A stretch of 64,000 nt of DNA from Liolophura sinensis (lineage: Eukaryota > Mollusca > Polyplacophora > Chitonida > Chitonidae). The translations under genes were made by a program, and so were the position numbers. Below, piece after piece: positions 57,401 through 59,794 of the stretch. Numbering within the stretch: the stretch's first letter is position 1; the number at the start of each line of letters is the position of its first letter. The notes beneath the pieces were generated by a model that was not told where the DNA came from, ran no database searches, and worked only from the letters and a program-made list of their open reading frames with translations. Location of the stretch: assembly GCF_032854445.1 (NCBI RefSeq), contig NC_088300.1, positions 80,205,084 through 80,269,083 on the forward strand, in the 5' to 3' direction.

Positions 57401-59794
57401 CTCCATGCACAGCTCCAAGGAGCAGAACATCAAGGTGAGTTGTTCTGTAGATGTAACATGTGATGGTACATGTCACACTTCACACCTGAACACCACGCCT
57501 GCTTCCATGCAAAGCTCCAAGGAGCAGAACATCAAGGTGAGGTCATCACACCTGACCACCACACCTGCCTCCATGCACAGCTCCAAGGAGCAGGACATCA
57601 AGGTGAGTTGTTCTGTAGATGTAACATGTGATGGCCCATGTCACACTTCACACCTGACCACCACACCTGTCCCCATGCATAGCTCCAAGGAGCAGGACGT
57701 CAAGGTGTGTTCTTCAGTACTGTTCCAGGTCTGTTGGTCGCAAGATGTTGTGTAGGCACCAATTTTAGTCCAAAAACCACTTTATACATTTCTTTGGTGT
57801 TTAGCACCCTTCTCAAGAATGTTTCACTTATGACAGTGGTCAGCCGTATGTGGGAAACTCAGCCAGTGGGAAACAACCAGTGGATGTTCGTGGGTTTCCC
57901 CCTGGCTGTGTCTGGTTTTTTTCCACCACAATGCTGGCCGCTGTAGTATAAGTTAAATATTCTTTAGTACGGCATAAAATACCAATCAAATGAATAAATA
58001 AATATGATAGTGGTAGACTTAAGGTGGGGGAAACCTGACTCCCTGGAACGACACACCAACTGCAGCGGCAACAGGCTCCAGACAAACTTGACTTTACAGC
58101 TGGATCTGAAATAGGGAGAGCTTGGTTTAAAAACGTGACTGCCCGATATCCAAAGACCATGTTGTCTGTCATGAAAATTTAATGTTTCTGTTGTATTACA
58201 GTTTAGGTTAACAGGCTTTGCAGATATGTATCATGACAGTAAATGACTGACCTGGATGATATTGTTGGTCTCAGTGTGTGTAGTGTAGATATCTGTGTAT
58301 CATGACAGTAAATGGCTGAGCTGGATGATATTGTTACCCCAGTGTGTCTAGTGTAGATATCTGTTTATCATGACAGTAAATGGCTGAGCTGGATGATATT
58401 GTGACCTCAGTGTGTGTGGTGTAGATATCTGTGTATCATGACAGTAAATGGCTGAGCTGGATGATATTGTTGCCTCAGTGTGTGTAGTGTAGATATCTGT
58501 GTATCATGACAGTAAATGGCTGAGCTGGATGATATTGTGACCTCAGTGTGTCTAGTGTAGATATCTGTGTATCATGACAGTAAATGGCTGAGCTGGATGA
58601 TATTGTTACCTCAGTGTGTAGTGTACAGTTGTCTGTGTTATCGTGACAGTAATTGACTGAGCTGGATGATATTGTTGTCCCAGTGTGTCTAGTGTAGATA
58701 TCTGTGTATCATGACAGTAAATGGCTGAGCTGGATGATATTGTTACCTCAGTGTGTAGTGTACAGTTATCTGTGTATCATGACAGTAATTGACTGACCTG
58801 GATGATATTGTTGTCCCAGTGTGTCTAGTGTAGATATCTGTGTATCATGACAGTAAATGGCTGAGCTGGATGATATTGTTACCTCAGTGTGTAGTGTACA
58901 GATATCTGTGTATCATGACAGTAAATGGCTGAGCTGGATGATATTGTTGCCTCAGTGTGTGTAGTGTAGATATCTGTGTATCATGACAGTAAATGGCTGA
59001 GCTGGATGATATTGTTGCCTCAGTGTGTGTAGTGTAGATATCTGTGTATCATGACAGTAATTGACCGACCTGGATGATATTGTTGTCCCAGTTTGTCTAG
59101 TGTGGATATCTGTGTATCATGACAGTAAATGGCTGAGCTGGATGATATTGTTGCCTCAGTGTGTGTAGTGTATAGATCTGTGTATCATGACAGTAAATGG
59201 CTGAGCTGGATGATATTGTTGCCTCAATGTGTGTAGTGTAGATATCTGTGTATCATGACAGTAAATGACTGACCTGGATGATATTGTTGTCCCAGTGTGT
59301 CTAGTGTAGATATCTGTGTATCATGACAGTAATTGACCGACCTGGATGATATTGTTGTCCCAGTGTGTCTAGTGTAGATATCTGTGTATCATGACAGTAA
59401 ATGGCTGAGCTGGATGATATTGTTGCCTCAGTGTGTGTACTGTATAGATCTGTGTATCATTACAGTATGCCTGATTGTGTGTCCATTCATTTGTCTTTCA
59501 GGCTGAGCTGGATGACATCATTGCCTCAGAGTGTGTGTACTGTGGAGATTTCATGATCAGGTAATTATCATTACTATATTTACACACATGATCTACTTCT
59601 GTAACTTACTTTCACTGCTGTCAGATACAAGAGTCCATGTCAGTTCCCACAACTTTTTCAATATAATAAATATAATTTCCCAAAAAATTTCGTGGCTATT
59701 TTTAAGTGGTAAACAAACATTAATACACTAGTAAATTTTTTTTCTTAGGAATGTGGACAAGGAGTTTGTGGAAGGAGATGAATTTGAAATGTGA
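12374..59794 (+). CDS. VPS18: VPS18, core subunit of HOPS and CORVET tethering complexes, 28 coding exons
   Basis: Homologue of VPS18 / Pep3 / deep orange. Coding exons: 12374-12457, 14017-14096, 14533-14642, 15304-15452, 15855-15939, 17948-18027, 21673-21785, 24969-25057, 26242-26422, 31026-31112, 31447-31504, 31872-31975, 32236-32296, 33219-33283, 33615(or 33605)-33738, 36294-36441, 38401-38494, 40787-40860, 41079-41234, 43683-43823, 44260-44391, 51319-51403, 52739-52866, 53972-54093, 55229-55346, 55803-55946, 59502-59560, 59749-59794. Phases agree throughout except in exons 15-16. The product is about 972 aa (human 973): an N-terminal beta-propeller (about residues 50-400), an alpha-solenoid with clathrin-type repeats (about 400-850), then a RING finger (C861, C864, C878, H880, H883, C886, C949, C952). 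In the family it bridges the Vps-C core on late endosomes, lysosomes and early endosomes and promotes membrane tethering and SNARE assembly. The introns are packed with arrays copied from the gene's own splice junctions. Confidence 0.96.
12630..12868 (+). mobile_element. SINE A copy (tRNA-derived)
   Basis: Starts with the tRNA-like 'ggccgaatggttagcgtgcc' and ends 'aagtgaaatattcttgagta' followed by an 'aaataaataaat' tail. Same family as 41558-41823. In VPS18 intron 1. Confidence 0.75.
13052..13228 (+). mobile_element. SINE A, 5'-truncated copy
   Basis: Lacks the tRNA-like head. Contains the shared body ('ggatggtcatgggtttcccc', 'cggtttcctccca') and tail ('gaaatattcttgagtacag', 'aaacaccaatcaaataaata'). 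Confidence 0.75.
13240..14016 (+). repeat. Array copied from the exon 2 acceptor (66-bp unit), interrupted by SINEs
   Basis: The true exon 2 starts at 14017 after 'tacatttgcag'. Exon-like starts beginning 'attggaggtgcagggataat' also occur at 13948 and 13882 after 'tacattttcag', and at 13816 with changes; the step is 66 bp. An older copy ('gattggaggtgcattgataa') lies near 13417, cut off by a SINE B insertion, and a further decayed copy near 13290. A reversed SINE A fragment lies at about 13335-13400. Confidence 0.85.
13487..13800 (-). mobile_element. SINE B, reverse orientation
   Basis: Reverse complement of the element at 3812-4076: starts 'gagtgagtgagtgagag', then 'gggggtttaacat' and 'cagtcatatgacgacgaagg', and ends 'acgccaaacaagg'. 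It sits inside the exon 2 acceptor array. Confidence 0.75.
14017..14096 (+). CDS. VPS18: VPS18 coding exon 2
   Basis: 80 nt, IGGAGIIDARLRETEQPIF then SKKKVNFK; donor 'ttcaa|gtaagaagg'. Corresponds to the vertebrate segment with EVPIFTKQRIDF. It is the only copy in the 66-bp array that reads on into conserved sequence. Confidence 0.92.
14117..14240. repeat. Short 41-bp tandem triplication
   Basis: Three copies of a unit containing 'cagtgaaaggggtttctcct' and 'gttggtctgaagtagtg', just inside intron 2. No exon sequence included. Confidence 0.8.
14533..14642 (+). CDS. VPS18: VPS18 coding exon 3
   Basis: 110 nt; acceptor 'gtgttttcag', donor 'gacg|gtaagt'. Encodes PPDPIVHLTVCNNYLVMAM and LLRLDLERPDQPD, an early beta-propeller blade (vertebrate ITSLVVSSNQLCMSL ... 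LLRIDL). Confidence 0.93.
14745..15205. repeat. ~73-bp tandem array in intron 3
   Basis: Six copies of a unit containing 'gcttgcatggacattctgta', 'tggtatgagcagtgaaacaa' and 'gtaacacatgccacagtatt'. One copy lacks an internal 8-bp 'tggtatgt' duplication. No exon sequence recognised in it. Confidence 0.92.
15304..15452 (+). CDS. VPS18: VPS18 coding exon 4
   Basis: 149 nt; acceptor 'acatttacag', donor 'aaa|gtaagt'. Encodes EVEVTKAVEDRVHKIFLDP, then TGRHLIISMESTENYYLSR; vertebrate KVHKMFLDHTGSHLLIALSSTE aligns directly. Beta-propeller. Confidence 0.96.
15855..15939 (+). CDS. VPS18: VPS18 coding exon 5
   Basis: 85 nt; acceptor 'cttgtccacag', donor 'aaag|gtgagt'. Encodes GHHIDSVGWNWQNAN and TTGAILLGTSKG, matching vertebrate ESVGWN ... 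STGPILVGTAQG. The last ~30 nt are the source of the following array. Confidence 0.95.
15940..17885 (+). repeat. Array copied from the exon 5 donor (78-bp unit, ~24 copies)
   Basis: Each unit holds 'acaggggccatactgctggg' plus 'gaccagtaaag' (the exon 5 end) and donor 'gtgagtgaaacc', then about 36 bp of intron. The step is 78 bp. The first base after 'acaggg' varies (gcc/gac). The last three copies differ ('gattgaggcaggcaaagtg'). The minus-strand frames of 702 and 669 codons across it are repeat artefacts. Read in the VPS18 frame, the array stops at once (GGT GAG TGA), so retention would truncate the protein. Confidence 0.95.
17948..18027 (+). CDS. VPS18: VPS18 coding exon 6
   Basis: 80 nt; acceptor 'gtttccacag', donor 'cag|gtcagt'. 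Encodes GLIFETELTANEETKFFQG and SLDQYLKQ (vertebrate GHIFEAELSASE). Beta-propeller. Confidence 0.94.
18028..19430. other. Intron 6, unique part
   Basis: No gene, repeat or mobile element recognised in these 1.4 kb; AT-rich intronic sequence. Confidence 0.4.
19432..19622. repeat. 30-bp AT-rich tandem array
   Basis: Six copies of a unit made of 'cataatgtcagtcataatat' + 'gacataatat'. It is partly self-complementary (cataatat / atattatg), so it could form hairpins. Confidence 0.9.
19998..20595. repeat. 31-bp tandem array, ~19 copies
   Basis: Highly homogeneous units of 'tgtgtatagatcagaactac' + 'atatgctgtac'; a few copies carry 'gacat' for 'tacat'. No exon content; in intron 6. Confidence 0.95.
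20596..21460. other. Intron 6, unique part
   Basis: No coding or repeat structure beyond a possible SINE tail fragment near 21270-21310 ('ccttgtcatacaacggcatt' followed by 'aaacccc'). Confidence 0.4.
21462..21652 (+). mobile_element. SINE A, truncated and diverged
   Basis: Contains 'gagttcaagtctagctcatg', 'gaaacattcttgagtacagt' and 'aaacaccaattatataaata'. It lies directly before the exon 7 acceptor region. Confidence 0.7.
21673..21785 (+). CDS. VPS18: VPS18 coding exon 7
   Basis: 113 nt; acceptor 'atacttgacag', donor 'ccagg|gtaata'. Encodes LFNLGKEKAVPVTGLEFDR and TEYKYYILATTPG, matching vertebrate FVIATTRQR. The second half seeds the next array. Confidence 0.94.
21786..22880 (+). repeat. 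Array copied from exon 7 and its donor (98/99-bp unit, ~11 copies)
   Basis: Each copy has 'cattgtgtacag' (acceptor-like), then 78 nt resembling exon 7 (ending 'ctggccaccacaccagg') and the donor 'gtaatac'. The exon-like part keeps EYKYxILATTPG. Some copies have an extra t ('tacttacatac'), giving 99 bp and breaking the frame. Copies with 'agtac-agtg' and 'agtac-aatg' alternate, which hints at a two-unit higher-order repeat. Confidence 0.95.
22930..24968 (+). repeat. Array copied from the exon 8 acceptor (104-bp unit, ~19 copies)
   Basis: Each unit has 'gttttcctgtctacag' followed by a copy of the exon 8 start ('ccacctgtaccagtttattg' plus 'ggaacatctccacctcag'), then 'gtgtgttaacattatttagc'. Two exon variants occur, 'tttattggg' (as in the true exon) and 'tttagaagg'. 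The last unit runs directly into the real exon 8 at 24969. Confidence 0.95.
24969..25057 (+). CDS. VPS18: VPS18 coding exon 8
   Basis: 89 nt; acceptor 'gtctacag', donor 'acag|gtttgt'. Joins exon 7 to give TTPG-RLYQFIGNISASAE (vertebrate TRQRLFQFIGRAAE) and continues PPMFLHIFQQYEQMT. It is the only copy in the array that leads into unique coding sequence. Confidence 0.93.
25205..26241 (+). repeat. Array copied from the exon 9 acceptor (83-84-bp unit, ~12 copies)
   Basis: Exon-like starts lie at 25230, 25314, 25397 and so on to the real one at 26242. Units carry 'ctgatgtacag' + 'aacagt', then a version of 'ctggagctgccaggtaactt' and 'ggctatagtcagtta', i.e. the first ~43 nt of exon 9. Three subtypes are interspersed ('aacagttcctggagcttcc', 'aacagtgccagagctgcc', 'aagtactcctggaccagctg'). 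Confidence 0.93.
26242..26422 (+). CDS. VPS18: VPS18 coding exon 9
   Basis: 181 nt; acceptor 'ctgttgtacag', donor 'attgc|gtatccttt'. Encodes EQFLELPGNFGYSELRLYQ, PKFREPARSFAWMTGPGVY and YGTIDV, nearly colinear with vertebrate FREFPSNLGYSEL ... RAFAWMMGDGVLYGALD. The donor is U12-type. Confidence 0.96.
26423..26431 (+). promoter_or_regulatory. VPS18: U12-type 5' splice site of intron 9
   Basis: GTATCCTTT is the strict consensus of the minor-spliceosome donor. Phase and homology force this junction: A-Y-P is completed only by joining GC to C-TAC-CCA at 31026. Confidence 0.88.
26445..28700. repeat. 75-bp tandem array, ~30 copies, in the U12-type intron
   Basis: Exact 75-bp step (four units per 300 bp). 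The unit includes 'tagaagtgaagtatgggtga', 'tgctttgctgatattaccag' and 'agattcagagatctctctgg'. The last part is an inverted repeat ('ccagaga' ... 'tctctgg', with 'agagatctct' in the centre), so each unit can fold into a hairpin. Very homogeneous. Begins 23 bases after the exon 9 donor but contains no exon sequence. Confidence 0.96.
28701..29074. other. Intron 9, unique spacer
   Basis: About 370 bp of AT-rich single-copy sequence between two arrays. Nothing recognised. Confidence 0.4.
29075..30912 (+). repeat. 45-bp tandem array, ~40 copies, before the exon 10 acceptor
   Basis: Unit of 'gtacagtactggtaaagttt' + 'tcctaactcagcataagtca' + 'atggt' (45 bp, 15 codons), open in one plus frame for 609 codons. 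The open frame has no other support. The part 'ttttcctaactcagcatag' resembles the real intron 9 3' end 'tttcatcttaactgtgcatag', so the array may derive from the U12-type branch site and acceptor. Confidence 0.95.
31007..31025 (+). promoter_or_regulatory. VPS18: Putative U12-type branch site and acceptor of intron 9
   Basis: 'tcatcttaactgtgcatag': the TCTTAAC core fits the U12 branch consensus TTCCTTAAC. Its branch A is about 10-11 bases from the AG, within the short distance typical of minor introns. Confidence 0.75.
31026..31112 (+). CDS. VPS18: VPS18 coding exon 10
   Basis: 87 nt; donor 'gaaag|gtcagt'. Encodes AYPREENERSSPPIAIVTT and EFHILILFQER, matching vertebrate PPLAIVLTQFHFLLLLADR. 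End of the beta-propeller. Confidence 0.95.
31447..31504 (+). CDS. VPS18: VPS18 coding exon 11
   Basis: 58 nt; acceptor 'gttgtttcag', donor 'gat|gtaagt'. Encodes RLKAICSLNDQLIYDDLYA-D (vertebrate RVEAVCTLTGQVV). Confidence 0.93.
31872..31975 (+). CDS. VPS18: VPS18 coding exon 12
   Basis: 104 nt; acceptor 'ttgtgacag', donor 'gccag|gtaaga'. Encodes RFGRLLGLCKDPLRGTIWA, YTPQCVFKYKVVREA-R; vertebrate QLWAYTERAVFRYHVQREAR aligns without gaps. Confidence 0.95.
32236..32296 (+). CDS. VPS18: VPS18 coding exon 13
   Basis: 61 nt; acceptor 'atgattgtag', donor 'aag|gtaggc'. Encodes RDVWQMYLDKEEFELAKEY-CK, a family signature (vertebrate RDVWRTYLDMNRFDLAKEYC) at the start of the alpha-solenoid. Confidence 0.97.
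32300..32480. repeat. (TCTG)n / (TG)n microsatellite
   Basis: Low-complexity run of tg, tctg and tgtctgcatgtctg units beginning a few bases after the exon 13 donor. Frames on both strands are compositional artefacts. Confidence 0.95.
32960..33218 (+). repeat. Array copied from the exon 14 acceptor (~115-bp unit, 2 copies plus the true one)
   Basis: 'catcttgtattcag' + 'gacaaccctatatagatg' at about 32988 and 'catcttgtgttcag' + 'gacaaccctgtatacatg' at about 33103 precede the real acceptor at 33218. The spacer ('tctgcctatgtgtttggcca') is also duplicated. Confidence 0.9.
33219..33283 (+). CDS. VPS18: VPS18 coding exon 14
   Basis: 65 nt; acceptor 'ttgtgtttcag', donor 'tctga|gtgagt'. Encodes DNPVYMDKVLTRQAEYFF then NHSE (vertebrate PDCLDTVLAREADFCFRQR). 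Confidence 0.95.
33615..33738 (+). CDS. VPS18: VPS18 coding exon 15, 5' end uncertain
   Basis: From about 33622 the reading VCHAQNSFEEITLKFIK, EALKSFLQRKMGSLKAQ is certain (vertebrate SYFEEIALKFLEARQEEALAEFLQRK). Donor 'cag|gtacat'. The family places a RYxESA-like motif just before, and YEKSA is indeed encoded at 33606-33620, but in a frame that hits TGA at 33621. An acceptor at 33604 therefore needs a one-base correction near 33621. The acceptor at 33614 keeps the frame but loses four residues. I give the frame-keeping version. Confidence 0.75.
33739..34345 (+). repeat. Array copied from the exon 15 donor (~88-bp unit, ~7 diverged copies)
   Basis: Variants of 'gatgggttcactgaaggcta' + 'ag|gtaggc' recur near 33815, 33875, 33950, 34037, 34127, 34214 and 34300, with 'gtcagcagtgtggcatgaga' spacers. 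Donors are intact in some copies (gtaggc, gtaagc) and lost in others ('ggaagc', 'agtaga'). More diverged than most other arrays here. Confidence 0.88.
34560..35205. repeat. ~27-bp minisatellite
   Basis: Units like 'tgctcatgatggccctagtc' + 'tgtgtcc', with indels among them. Short open frames across it are artefacts; no exon content recognised. Confidence 0.92.
35385..36275 (+). repeat. ~890-bp pyrimidine-rich tandem tract before the exon 16 acceptor
   Basis: Almost entirely C and T on the plus strand. The right part is an array of ~48-bp units including 'ccctcgccccatcccataat' and 'ccttctctcaccccatccta' + 'tccttctt'. It runs to within about 20-50 bases of the exon 16 acceptor (36293), so it is in effect an extended polypyrimidine tract. 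The proline/serine-rich open frame through it is compositional. Confidence 0.93.
36294..36441 (+). CDS. VPS18: VPS18 coding exon 16, frame broken by four one-base indels
   Basis: Acceptor 'acctgtttcag', donor 'aag|gtgagt'. In pieces it encodes KTQVTMLVIWLIEIYLNNM, GELRSKG, DMSQKYDAVQEEFQRF and SHSKVK, the vertebrate RTQATLLTTWLTELYLSRLG ... region. Joining them needs one base more at the start, one more in 'atggtgag', one fewer in 'gggaagat' and one more in 'ggttctctcc'. The corrected length is exactly 50 codons and fits the flanking phases. The downstream tandem copies carry 'aggttcctcttcca', which supports the last correction. Confidence 0.85.
36442..38065 (+). repeat. Array copied from the exon 16 donor (~110-130-bp unit, ~13 copies)
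   Basis: Each unit contains 'gtgtacaggagtcgtttgag' + 'aggttgctcttccactctaa' + 'ggtcaag' (the exon end) and donor 'gtgagtcaggcact', then 'ccacctacctgcacgtttct'. Unit length varies through intron deletions. The exon-like part reads QESFERLLFHSKVK and differs consistently from true exon 16 (QEEFQRFxSHSKVK), so the copies expanded from one already altered duplicate. Confidence 0.93.
38188..38367 (+). mobile_element. SINE A, 5'-truncated copy
   Basis: Body 'ctggtttcctctctggctgt' to tail 'gaaatattcttgagtatggt' and 'ctaccaatcaaataaataaa'. Ends 34 bases before exon 17. Confidence 0.78.
38401..38494 (+). CDS. VPS18: VPS18 coding exon 17
   Basis: 94 nt; acceptor 'gttgtttacag', donor 'caag|gtctgt'. 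Encodes ECVSNNRSTVYDLIASHGD, IEDMIYFAVLMQ (vertebrate SRASIHELLASHGDTEHMVYFAVIMQ). Confidence 0.97.
38649..40010. mobile_element. Non-autonomous DNA transposon (outer element)
   Basis: Begins 'agggtgcgcacagtccttga' and ends 'gacctgtacgaaccct' + 'a'. The two ends are imperfect inverted repeats (AGGGTGCGCACAG against AGGGTTCGTACAG). 'taatg' occurs on both outer sides as a possible target duplication. No transposase frame. It contains a second element at 38843-39744. In intron 17. Confidence 0.6.
38843..39744. mobile_element. Nested hAT-like non-autonomous element
   Basis: Begins 'cagggcttccgctggc' and ends 'gacccagaggaagccctg', inverted repeats sharing CAGGGCTTCC. About 900 bp, AT-rich, no supportable coding region. 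No convincing 8-bp target duplication was seen. It lies wholly inside the element at 38649-40010. Confidence 0.6.
40045..40786 (+). repeat. Array copied from the exon 18 acceptor (~27-bp unit, ~26 copies)
   Basis: Unit 'gtgtttgtgtttgcagactt' + 'tgatgga'. The true exon 18 begins 'ttgcag|attttgagcgtg', so each unit holds the acceptor and the first few exon bases. Copies with 'tttgcag' (usable acceptors) dominate near the exon and 'tttgtag' upstream. In the VPS18 frame the last five copies are open and read DFDGVFVFA. Confidence 0.94.
40787..40860 (+). CDS. VPS18: VPS18 coding exon 18
   Basis: 74 nt; donor 'cag|gtatgt'. Encodes DFERVISHHLQHDNYTGAL, DVLRKQ (vertebrate DYERVVAYHCQHEAYEEALAVLARH). 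Confidence 0.96.
41079..41234 (+). CDS. VPS18: VPS18 coding exon 19
   Basis: 156 nt; acceptor 'tatattttag', donor 'cag|gtaaaa'. Encodes SDVELFYKFSPLLMQYVP, KETVNAWIEQDTKLDPKKL, IPALVQYDHEKYREQ (vertebrate LFYKFSPILIRHIPRQLVDAWIEM ... LIPALVNY). Confidence 0.97.
41235..42960 (+). repeat. Array copied from the exon 19 donor (68-bp unit and variants, ~22 copies)
   Basis: Unit: 'cagtatgaccatgagaaata' + 'cagggaacag' (exon 19 end) + donor 'gtaaaatactg' + 'tgactgatatcagtcc'. The left copies are 68 bp; later copies diverge ('gagaagtacagagagcag|gt' + 'aagacactg') and shorten to about 54-62 bp. A SINE interrupts it at 41558. Confidence 0.94.
41558..41823 (+). mobile_element. SINE A, full-length tRNA-derived copy with 15-bp target duplication
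   Basis: The 5' head is tRNA-like, with A box 'tggctcagttgg' and B box 'gagttcaagtcc', the polymerase III promoter elements. It is followed by a body ('ggtcgtgggtttcccccggg') and tail 'gaaatattcttgagtacagc', 'aaacaccaatcaaataaata'. 'tattgtgatcatgag' flanks both sides (41543-41557, 41824-41838). It may belong to a molluscan V-SINE family such as RUDI; this needs a library search. Confidence 0.88.
42961..43682. other. Intron 19, unique part
   Basis: AT-rich single-copy sequence; nothing recognised. The segments 'ggtccca' ... 'tatttgggacca' and similar stretches near 43150 and 43445 are loosely inverted, possibly an old MITE. Confidence 0.4.
43683..43823 (+). CDS. VPS18: VPS18 coding exon 20
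   Basis: 141 nt; acceptor 'gtgtgttttcag', donor 'cag|gtaact'. Encodes GNEAIRYLEFCIQKLNNKD, QAIHNYMLSLYAKLQPKHL, MKYLLSQGQ (vertebrate AIRYMEFCVN ... EQAIHNYLLSLYA). Alpha-solenoid. Confidence 0.97.
44260..44391 (+). CDS. VPS18: VPS18 coding exon 21
   Basis: 132 nt; acceptor 'ctgtacccag', donor 'cag|gtaagc'. Encodes DADSICYDLKYGLRLCAEH, SHKEACVHIYSVMGLYEEA, VDLALQ (vertebrate YDLKYALRLCAEHGHHRACVHVYKVLELYEEAVDLALQ). The last 57 nt are the exonic part of the following giant array. Confidence 0.97.
44392..50815 (+). repeat. Giant array copied from the exon 21 donor (93-bp unit, ~69 copies)
   Basis: Unit: 36 bp of intron ('gtaagcaagacatacctggg' or gtgagc, then 'ggaaaggggaggggg') plus 57 bp of exon 21 end (VHIYSVMGLYEEAVDLALQ). 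The 93-bp period equals 31 codons and continues the exon 21 frame, so the first roughly nine copies and, separately, 47663-50824 are open in one frame; one-base indels break it near 45255, 46040, 46535 and others. Variants: LYEEA/LTEEA, Q to P before the donor ('ccggtgagc'), TYLGE/TCLGE. The pattern is of repeated unequal exchange with recent homogenisation. Confidence 0.96.
50816..51318. other. Intron 21, unique 3' part
   Basis: About 500 bp before exon 22 with a partial SINE B-like tail near 51050-51100 ('catacgacttaaaaattgtt' + 'aagtatgacataaaacccc'). Otherwise nothing recognised. Confidence 0.5.
51319..51403 (+). CDS. VPS18: VPS18 coding exon 22
   Basis: 85 nt; acceptor 'gttcatgtcag', donor 'atag|gtaagt'. 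Encodes VDVELAKDQADKPDEDDEE, LRKKLWLRI (vertebrate VDVDLAKQCADLPEEDEELRKKLWLKIA). Confidence 0.97.
51404..52365 (+). repeat. ~45-bp array apparently copied from the exon 22 donor (~20 copies)
   Basis: True donor region: 'ggatag|gtaagtac' followed by 'ttaacacatgatacctaccc'. Repeat units read 'acag|gtcagtac' or 'atag|gtcagtac' followed by 'tcaccaggtcacctacccac' and 'tagtaat'. The first unit still has 'ttaacacatgatacctaccc', which links it to the donor. Only a few exon bases are included. Confidence 0.85.
52739..52866 (+). CDS. VPS18: VPS18 coding exon 23
   Basis: 128 nt; acceptor 'ctttgtttgtag', donor 'aag|gtaagg'. Encodes ARHVVEEEKDVKRAMAFLH, ECELLKIEDILPFFPDFVT, IDHFK, the most conserved stretch of the family (vertebrate LLKIEDVLPFFPDFVTIDHFKE). 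Confidence 0.98.
53125..53971 (+). repeat. Array copied from the exon 24 acceptor (~110-120-bp unit, ~7 diverged copies)
   Basis: Each copy has a version of 'tctgttgtcag' + 'gacgccatcatccagtccct' + 'acaggagtacagccagcaca' + 'tagacaccctgaagg', then 'tgtggctgaggtacctcctg'. Copies differ at many positions and several have lost the AG ('gttgtcgggg', 'gttgtgaggg'), so this is among the older arrays. Confidence 0.9.
53972..54093 (+). CDS. VPS18: VPS18 coding exon 24
   Basis: 122 nt; acceptor 'tctgttgtcag', donor 'aacaa|gtaaat'. Encodes DAIIQSLQEYNQHIDTLKE, EMEEATQSAEEIRKEIQSF, RNK (vertebrate KEAICSSLKAYNHHIEELQREMEEATASAQRIRRDLQEL). Predicted helix or coiled coil before the RING. Confidence 0.97.
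54112..54755. repeat. ~52-54-bp tandem array in intron 24, ~12 copies
   Basis: Very homogeneous units of 'tgtcatgttgtgatatttag' + 'tcagtctgaccaatatgcaa' + 'cactgggattggc'. Starts about 20 bases inside the intron; no exon bases are included. Confidence 0.95.
55229..55346 (+). CDS. VPS18: VPS18 coding exon 25 (RING finger, first part)
   Basis: 118 nt; acceptor 'acttttctaag', donor 'gag|gtaagg'. Encodes YAFVRTQDKCSACNFPLLT, RTFYLFPCQHKFHNDCLIG-E with zinc ligands C-x2-C and C-x-H-x2-H-x2-C, as in vertebrate QDKCATCDFPLL ... FLCGHMFHADC. Confidence 0.98.
55803..55946 (+). CDS. VPS18: VPS18 coding exon 26 (RING linker)
   Basis: 144 nt; acceptor 'gtgtcttgtccag', donor 'aag|gtgagt'. Encodes VLPNLTLSIRARVEDLQRQ, LQEKDDPRYASRL and ATPASMHSSKEQNIK. 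This is the variable linker between the two halves of the RING (vertebrate GLPAYKQARLEELQRKLG and a low-complexity stretch), so length changes may be tolerated. Confidence 0.93.
55947..57712 (+). repeat. Array copied from the exon 26 donor (99-bp unit, ~18 copies), open in frame
   Basis: Unit: donor and intron 'gtgagtactgtagatgtcac' + 'atgtgatggtccatgtcaca' + 'cttcacacctgaccaccac', then the exon 26 end (PASMHSSKEQNIK). The 99-bp period is 33 codons and the whole array remains open in the exon 26 frame to a stop at 57753-57755. Some copies have 'gtgagttgttctgtag' (102 bp, still in frame) and some have lost the donor ('aagatgagt', 'aagttgagt'). One copy near 57540 is short. Confidence 0.95.
57775..58006. 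mobile_element. Two SINE A pieces in inverted orientation
   Basis: 57775-57835 resembles the reversed SINE tail ('tttggtgtttagcacccttc', 'tcaagaatgtttcac'). 57838-58006 is a forward 5'-truncated copy ending 'taaatattctttagtacggc', 'aaataccaatcaaatgaata'. Confidence 0.65.
58215..59501 (+). repeat. Array copied from the whole of exon 27 (~68-bp unit, ~19 copies)
   Basis: Unit 'aaatggctgagctggatgat' + 'attgttgcctcagtgtgtgt' + 'agtgtagatatctgtgtatc' + 'atgacagt' parallels true exon 27 ('gctgagctggatgacatcat' + 'tgcctcagagtgtgtgtact' + 'gtggagatttcatgatcag|gt') end to end. The copies carry substitutions and a 2-bp loss that destroy the CVYC zinc-ligand codons and bring in stops, so they cannot replace the exon. 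Confidence 0.92.
59502..59560 (+). CDS. VPS18: VPS18 coding exon 27 (RING finger, last zinc ligands)
   Basis: 59 nt; acceptor 'ttgtctttcag', donor 'atcag|gtaatt'. Encodes AELDDIIASECVYCGDFMI with the final C-x2-C pair (vertebrate ADLDELVAAECVYCGELMIRS). Confidence 0.97.
59749..59794 (+). CDS. VPS18: VPS18 coding exon 28 and stop
   Basis: Acceptor 'ttttttcttag'; encodes RNVDKEFVEGDEFEM then TGA at 59792-59794. Vertebrates continue a few residues further (…YEEEQLSWL). A 'agctggtta' (S-W-L in another frame) follows 5 bases after the stop, so a one-base error here is possible. Confidence 0.85.
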
